64,000 nucleotides of DNA from Sabethes cyaneus (Eukaryota; Arthropoda; Insecta; Diptera; Culicidae). Below the pieces are notes generated by a model. The model had not been told where the DNA came from, did not search any database, and saw only the letters and a list, made by a program, of their open reading frames with translations. Numbering within the stretch: the stretch's first letter is position 1; every line of letters begins with the position of its first letter. Below are positions 60,760-64,000 of the stretch, one piece after another. The position numbers were made by a program, and so were the translations under genes. The stretch spans positions 97,223,449 to 97,287,448 of the forward strand of contig NC_071355.1 in the NCBI RefSeq assembly GCF_943734655.1, read 5' to 3'.

Positions 60760-62411
60760 TATTCGCAAAAAATGTGGAAAAATGAAGAAAAACTAAAATG
60801 TTACCCAGTGAGTTGTTATGCTTTCGTTCAAACAAATGTACATTGGTATATCGGCACTTACTTTTCAAAAGCTCGTGACTGCAAAATGGTAACAAACTGA
60901 GTGACAGTTATTCTCTGTTTAACTAACGTAGGACAAGAATACTTCAACCTTTTTGTTTGCATTTTGGAGTTACGCCCTTTTGAAAAGTTGGTGCCGTTAC
61001 ATACTCTTAAGCTGATTGAAGCTGGTTTCGTTATTCTTTTGTAGTGTGAAACAGACCAGCTCTTAATTTAATTTTTTTATCGAAGCGACAATTTTCCTTC
61101 TTTATATTTCGCAGTAGTTACCATGCGCCTCCATTCAGAACTCTTATTTCGAGGTAGCTAGTTGGGATTAACAAACTTGCAATAAAATAGTCTATTTGTT
61201 TTAACAGTAACTGCTTCACAAAAATTTAGAAAGGTTGTTTACTCTCGAGAATGACTAATACTTACCTGCCTTTATTAGAAAGAAATATTTGTTTAAGGTT
61301 CAAACACGCGTCATTGCTTTCTGCGTCTGCTAGAACACATTTTCGAGAACAAATCTTTTGTTTTGAGCATGAAAACTGCTTTTGAAATCCCAGAAATCAA
61401 TAATGCGTGTTTGAATGTTAATGAAAAGAGGAAATGAACTATAAATATATTTTCTTGTTTGCAAGTGGTAGAAGAACATAAAAATTAAAATGGAAAAGTC
61501 GTTTTCGCTCAGGATGCAAAAAGCATCGAAATTTTTAGGATGCATTGATCCGATTTGTGTTTTACGTTACACGAACCTCAATGGTCCCGAATTATGAACC
61601 GGAACCGATATACTCATTAATTAATCTCAAACGTAAATGAATTACTGCAATGACTAAAAGGCCCATTCTCGACCATCAGGTTCTTTTCAATAATTAGTAT
61701 CACATTGAAAAGGGTGTCGTAACATTAACACTGTGCTGGCGGCGGATGGGAAAAGAGGTCCGGAAGTGGTGTTAGGGTTCACTGTGGGTGGTATTTGAGA
61801 GCGTGTAGGTGTACATTGGTAGCATAATTTCCTCCTCTATCCTACACTCTGTATGGTTTACGGTGTATGTTGAGCCATTTCGGCACACGATAGAACAATG
61901 CAGGTAATGTGTTTATTTTGGAGGTTAAACAAATTAGCCTAAAATAAAATCAAAACTCGGTGCTCCACTTCGTTCAAAAGTGCATGAAATCTGTGCGCTC
62001 TTTCCAAATGGCATGAAGCTCTCCGTTTTTGTGTTGTCCGGATATGACCGTGTGCTGTGTGTTTGAGTTTGCTGTTGACTAGGGAGTGTGTTGTTCTTCC
62101 GTCGTGAACGTGTGTGTGTGTGTGTATGCAGGTGTATGTATGAAGTTTGACCATTTTCCGCTATGCTAGCCTGTATTTTGTTCATATGGAGAAAAGGTGC
62201 AGATAGAAAATATTTATACATTTTTGACACTTTTAATTTTTACAGTTACACATCGTATAAAATATTTTTTACTGTTCCTGCTGCTCTTCTGAGTGCATCG
62301 GCGGAATGTTTGAATTTGTTTTTTACTCGTCTGGTTGTCTGGTTTTCCCAACCACATGGCTTGACTTGTTCTGAAGCTAACTCTTTTTATTATTGCCATT
62401 GCTATTGTTAC
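60760..62411. other. Putative intron sequence without recognisable gene
   Basis: AT-rich, with a (TG)n run at 62108-62124. No coding or element recognised. Confidence 0.45.
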
Positions 62412-63033
62412 TGAATGCGGTGTTATTTAACAGTGGCTGATGCTGCTGTTGGTGCTGTTTGTGACTGTGTTTTTTAGCGTGTTGCTGTTGTGCTTGTTGT
62501 GATTTATTTGCATTAGCTGTGGTTAGCAGCGGCGGTAAGGGAGGCGGTGAAGGATCTGCCGTATCCCTCGGTTGTGGAAGGGTTGAGGATGGGGTGGACC
62601 CATGGGATGAGATGGAATCGGCTTTGGACAGCGGAGGCGGAGGGGGCGGTGTTTGCAGTAGCAGCATTTGTGACTGTGATTTACTTTTGTTATGCTTTTT
62701 TATCTCATAATTCTGCACGTTTTGCATTTCAGCCGACGATAGTTCGCAGCTCAATTTTCTGCCTTTTTGGTTTGGCTTGTCGTTATTATAGTAGTACTGG
62801 GCAGATTCGTACTCATTCTGACTCTCGTGTTTGGTCCTGGATTTTTTGGACTGACCCGAGCTTCCGGATTTGGTAGAATAATGATAAGTGGCATAATGAT
62901 TGTGTTTGTGTTTGTGCTCGTTTTCGAGATTGTGTTGAAAGTGACGATCGTGTTGATGGTGATAATAGTAAATATCGTGATGATTGTTATCACTGCTACC
63001 ACGGCCACCAATGTCTGGCAGGTTTCGTTCCCG
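62412..63033 (-). CDS. Gln/His/Pro-rich exon, probable upstream exon of the 38.8-kb gene
   Basis: Open from a weak acceptor (gtagcctag at 63034) to the donor TTCA|GTAACA at 62411, phase 0 in and phase 1 out. It reads RERNLPDIGGRGSSDNNHHD, then His/Tyr-rich HYATYHYSTKSGSSGQSKK, KLSCELSSAEMQNVQNYEIK, then eight Pro (TPPPPPPL), SISSHGSTPSSTLPQP and Gln/His repeats. Phase 1 fits the exon at 40210 (A plus GT gives Ser). The same strand and similar low-complexity style support one gene with an intron of about 22 kb, but that join is inference. The start could instead be an internal ATG. Confidence 0.55.
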
Positions 63034-64000
63034 CTAGGCTACATGATTGCCAAATGTCCGAAGAACGGGCATCGTCTATAGTGATAGAATAAAAAAGCAT
63101 AAAAAAGACAGTATAATATTACACAAACTGTGACATTGGAAAAGGTCTTAGCAATTCGAATTGCTTTTGCAAGTAGTTTAAAATTTAAAGAAAAATGTTT
63201 GTACTTTACAGTTAGGTAACTTCGAATACTTTTTAACGAAACGTAACCAAAAATAGTCATTGCAACGAATCGATTAAAAAAGAAATAGTAAACACAGATA
63301 CTACACATTTGATAGAGTGAGAAGATTAAAGCTTTAATGATGAGGGCGAAAAAAAGAACATAAAAAACTGGATTTCCATCGATTTATTTAATCTCGGTGC
63401 GGAAGCTTTGTTGTCGGAGCCATGAATTGTATATGGTTTAATGCAGTAGCATGCAAATTTCTTCCCAAAGCGATATTTGGTCGTACTCAGGCAGCGGGTT
63501 TTGTCGAGCAGTATTATTTGGCTTTCGGGAAGAGACAGAGGAGCAAAAAAAAGGGTGGTGTGTTTAATTATTCGTATAAATAAAAGAATCACAACATGCC
63601 TATGGGTGCCACATGCATTCGCTGGAGGAAGTCTTCACGTACTGTGCATAGAGGGAGTGATTTTCGATTACTGAGTACTACGTGTTGCTTTTCGATTTGG
63701 TATTTATAGTTTATTTAAAATGAGCATAGCCACCGTGCACGTTCGATATTTTTAATTACTATCATGTACAGCAAATAATCATCGTTCAAAGATTGGTTTA
63801 TAAGGGAAACACTTATTTGTTCATTACCGTTTCACTGATTCCACTATAGTAGAGTCTTCTGTTTGCGGATTCTGCCCTGATTTTATTGCGTAGGATGCAT
63901 TCTATATTGGGTACATTGCAGTCAACTGTTTGTGACATACTGTAAGTTATTCTCAATTATACACCTCGTCCGAACAAATTTGAATCGATGTATAAATAGC
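63034..64000. other. Upstream intron, nothing recognisable
   Basis: AT-rich sequence with short open frames and no motif. Confidence 0.45.

Noticed and set aside
62767..63081. 104-codon hydrophobic plus-strand frame
   Set aside because: Antisense shadow of the His/Tyr-rich exon on the minus strand.

Overview
The window is nuclear DNA of a dipteran, most likely a culicine mosquito. The evidence is host genes with 56-70 bp introns, tRNA-derived SINEs of the Feilai type, and very dense RTE-, R1- and Jockey/CR1-like non-LTR retrotransposons with many short inverted-repeat DNA elements. The species assignment is inference from gene style and repeat content. I saw no rRNA or tRNA gene, CRISPR array or viral insert.

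Host genes occupy three blocks. (1) 13.2-24.1 kb: the last two coding exons of a secreted phospholipase A2 (+), whose 6.2-kb intron is filled with nested retrotransposons, converge on an eight-exon REXO1-type 3'-5' exonuclease gene (-). (2) 26.3-28.2 kb: a complete five-exon ACOT9-type acyl-CoA thioesterase gene (+), divergent from REXO1 across 2.3 kb packed with short inverted-repeat elements. (3) 38.8-63.0 kb: two phase-compatible exons (-) encoding low-complexity Asn/Ser/Gln/His/Pro-rich protein, probably one unrecognised gene with an intron of about 22 kb.

The rest is mobile DNA. At 0.1-3.9 kb is a degenerate mariner with matching terminal inverted repeats and TA duplications, itself interrupted by a 2.6-kb repeat carrying about 113 GTAT units. 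At 6.7-9.4 kb is an IS630/Tc1-like DD34E transposase next to a convergent, intron-containing gene for an acidic, coiled-coil-like protein. Fragments of one RTE-like family appear at 11.8-14.9, 17.9-18.4, 31.5-32.8, 47.5-48.0, 49.6-50.0, 53.2-56.9 and 58.9-60.8 kb. Two R1-like copies lie at 33.0-35.0 and 42.3-45.6 kb. At least seven non-autonomous DNA elements have inverted repeats that I could delimit, five of them with clear target duplications.

The most unusual structures are a near-perfect 690-bp palindrome at 52.3-53.0 kb whose arms carry an exon-like coding sequence (candidate hairpin-RNA locus), a four-copy repeat family with a hammerhead-ribozyme-like core, and the DD34E transposase with its intron-bearing partner. 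All splice sites were read by eye from GT/AG signals and reading phase.
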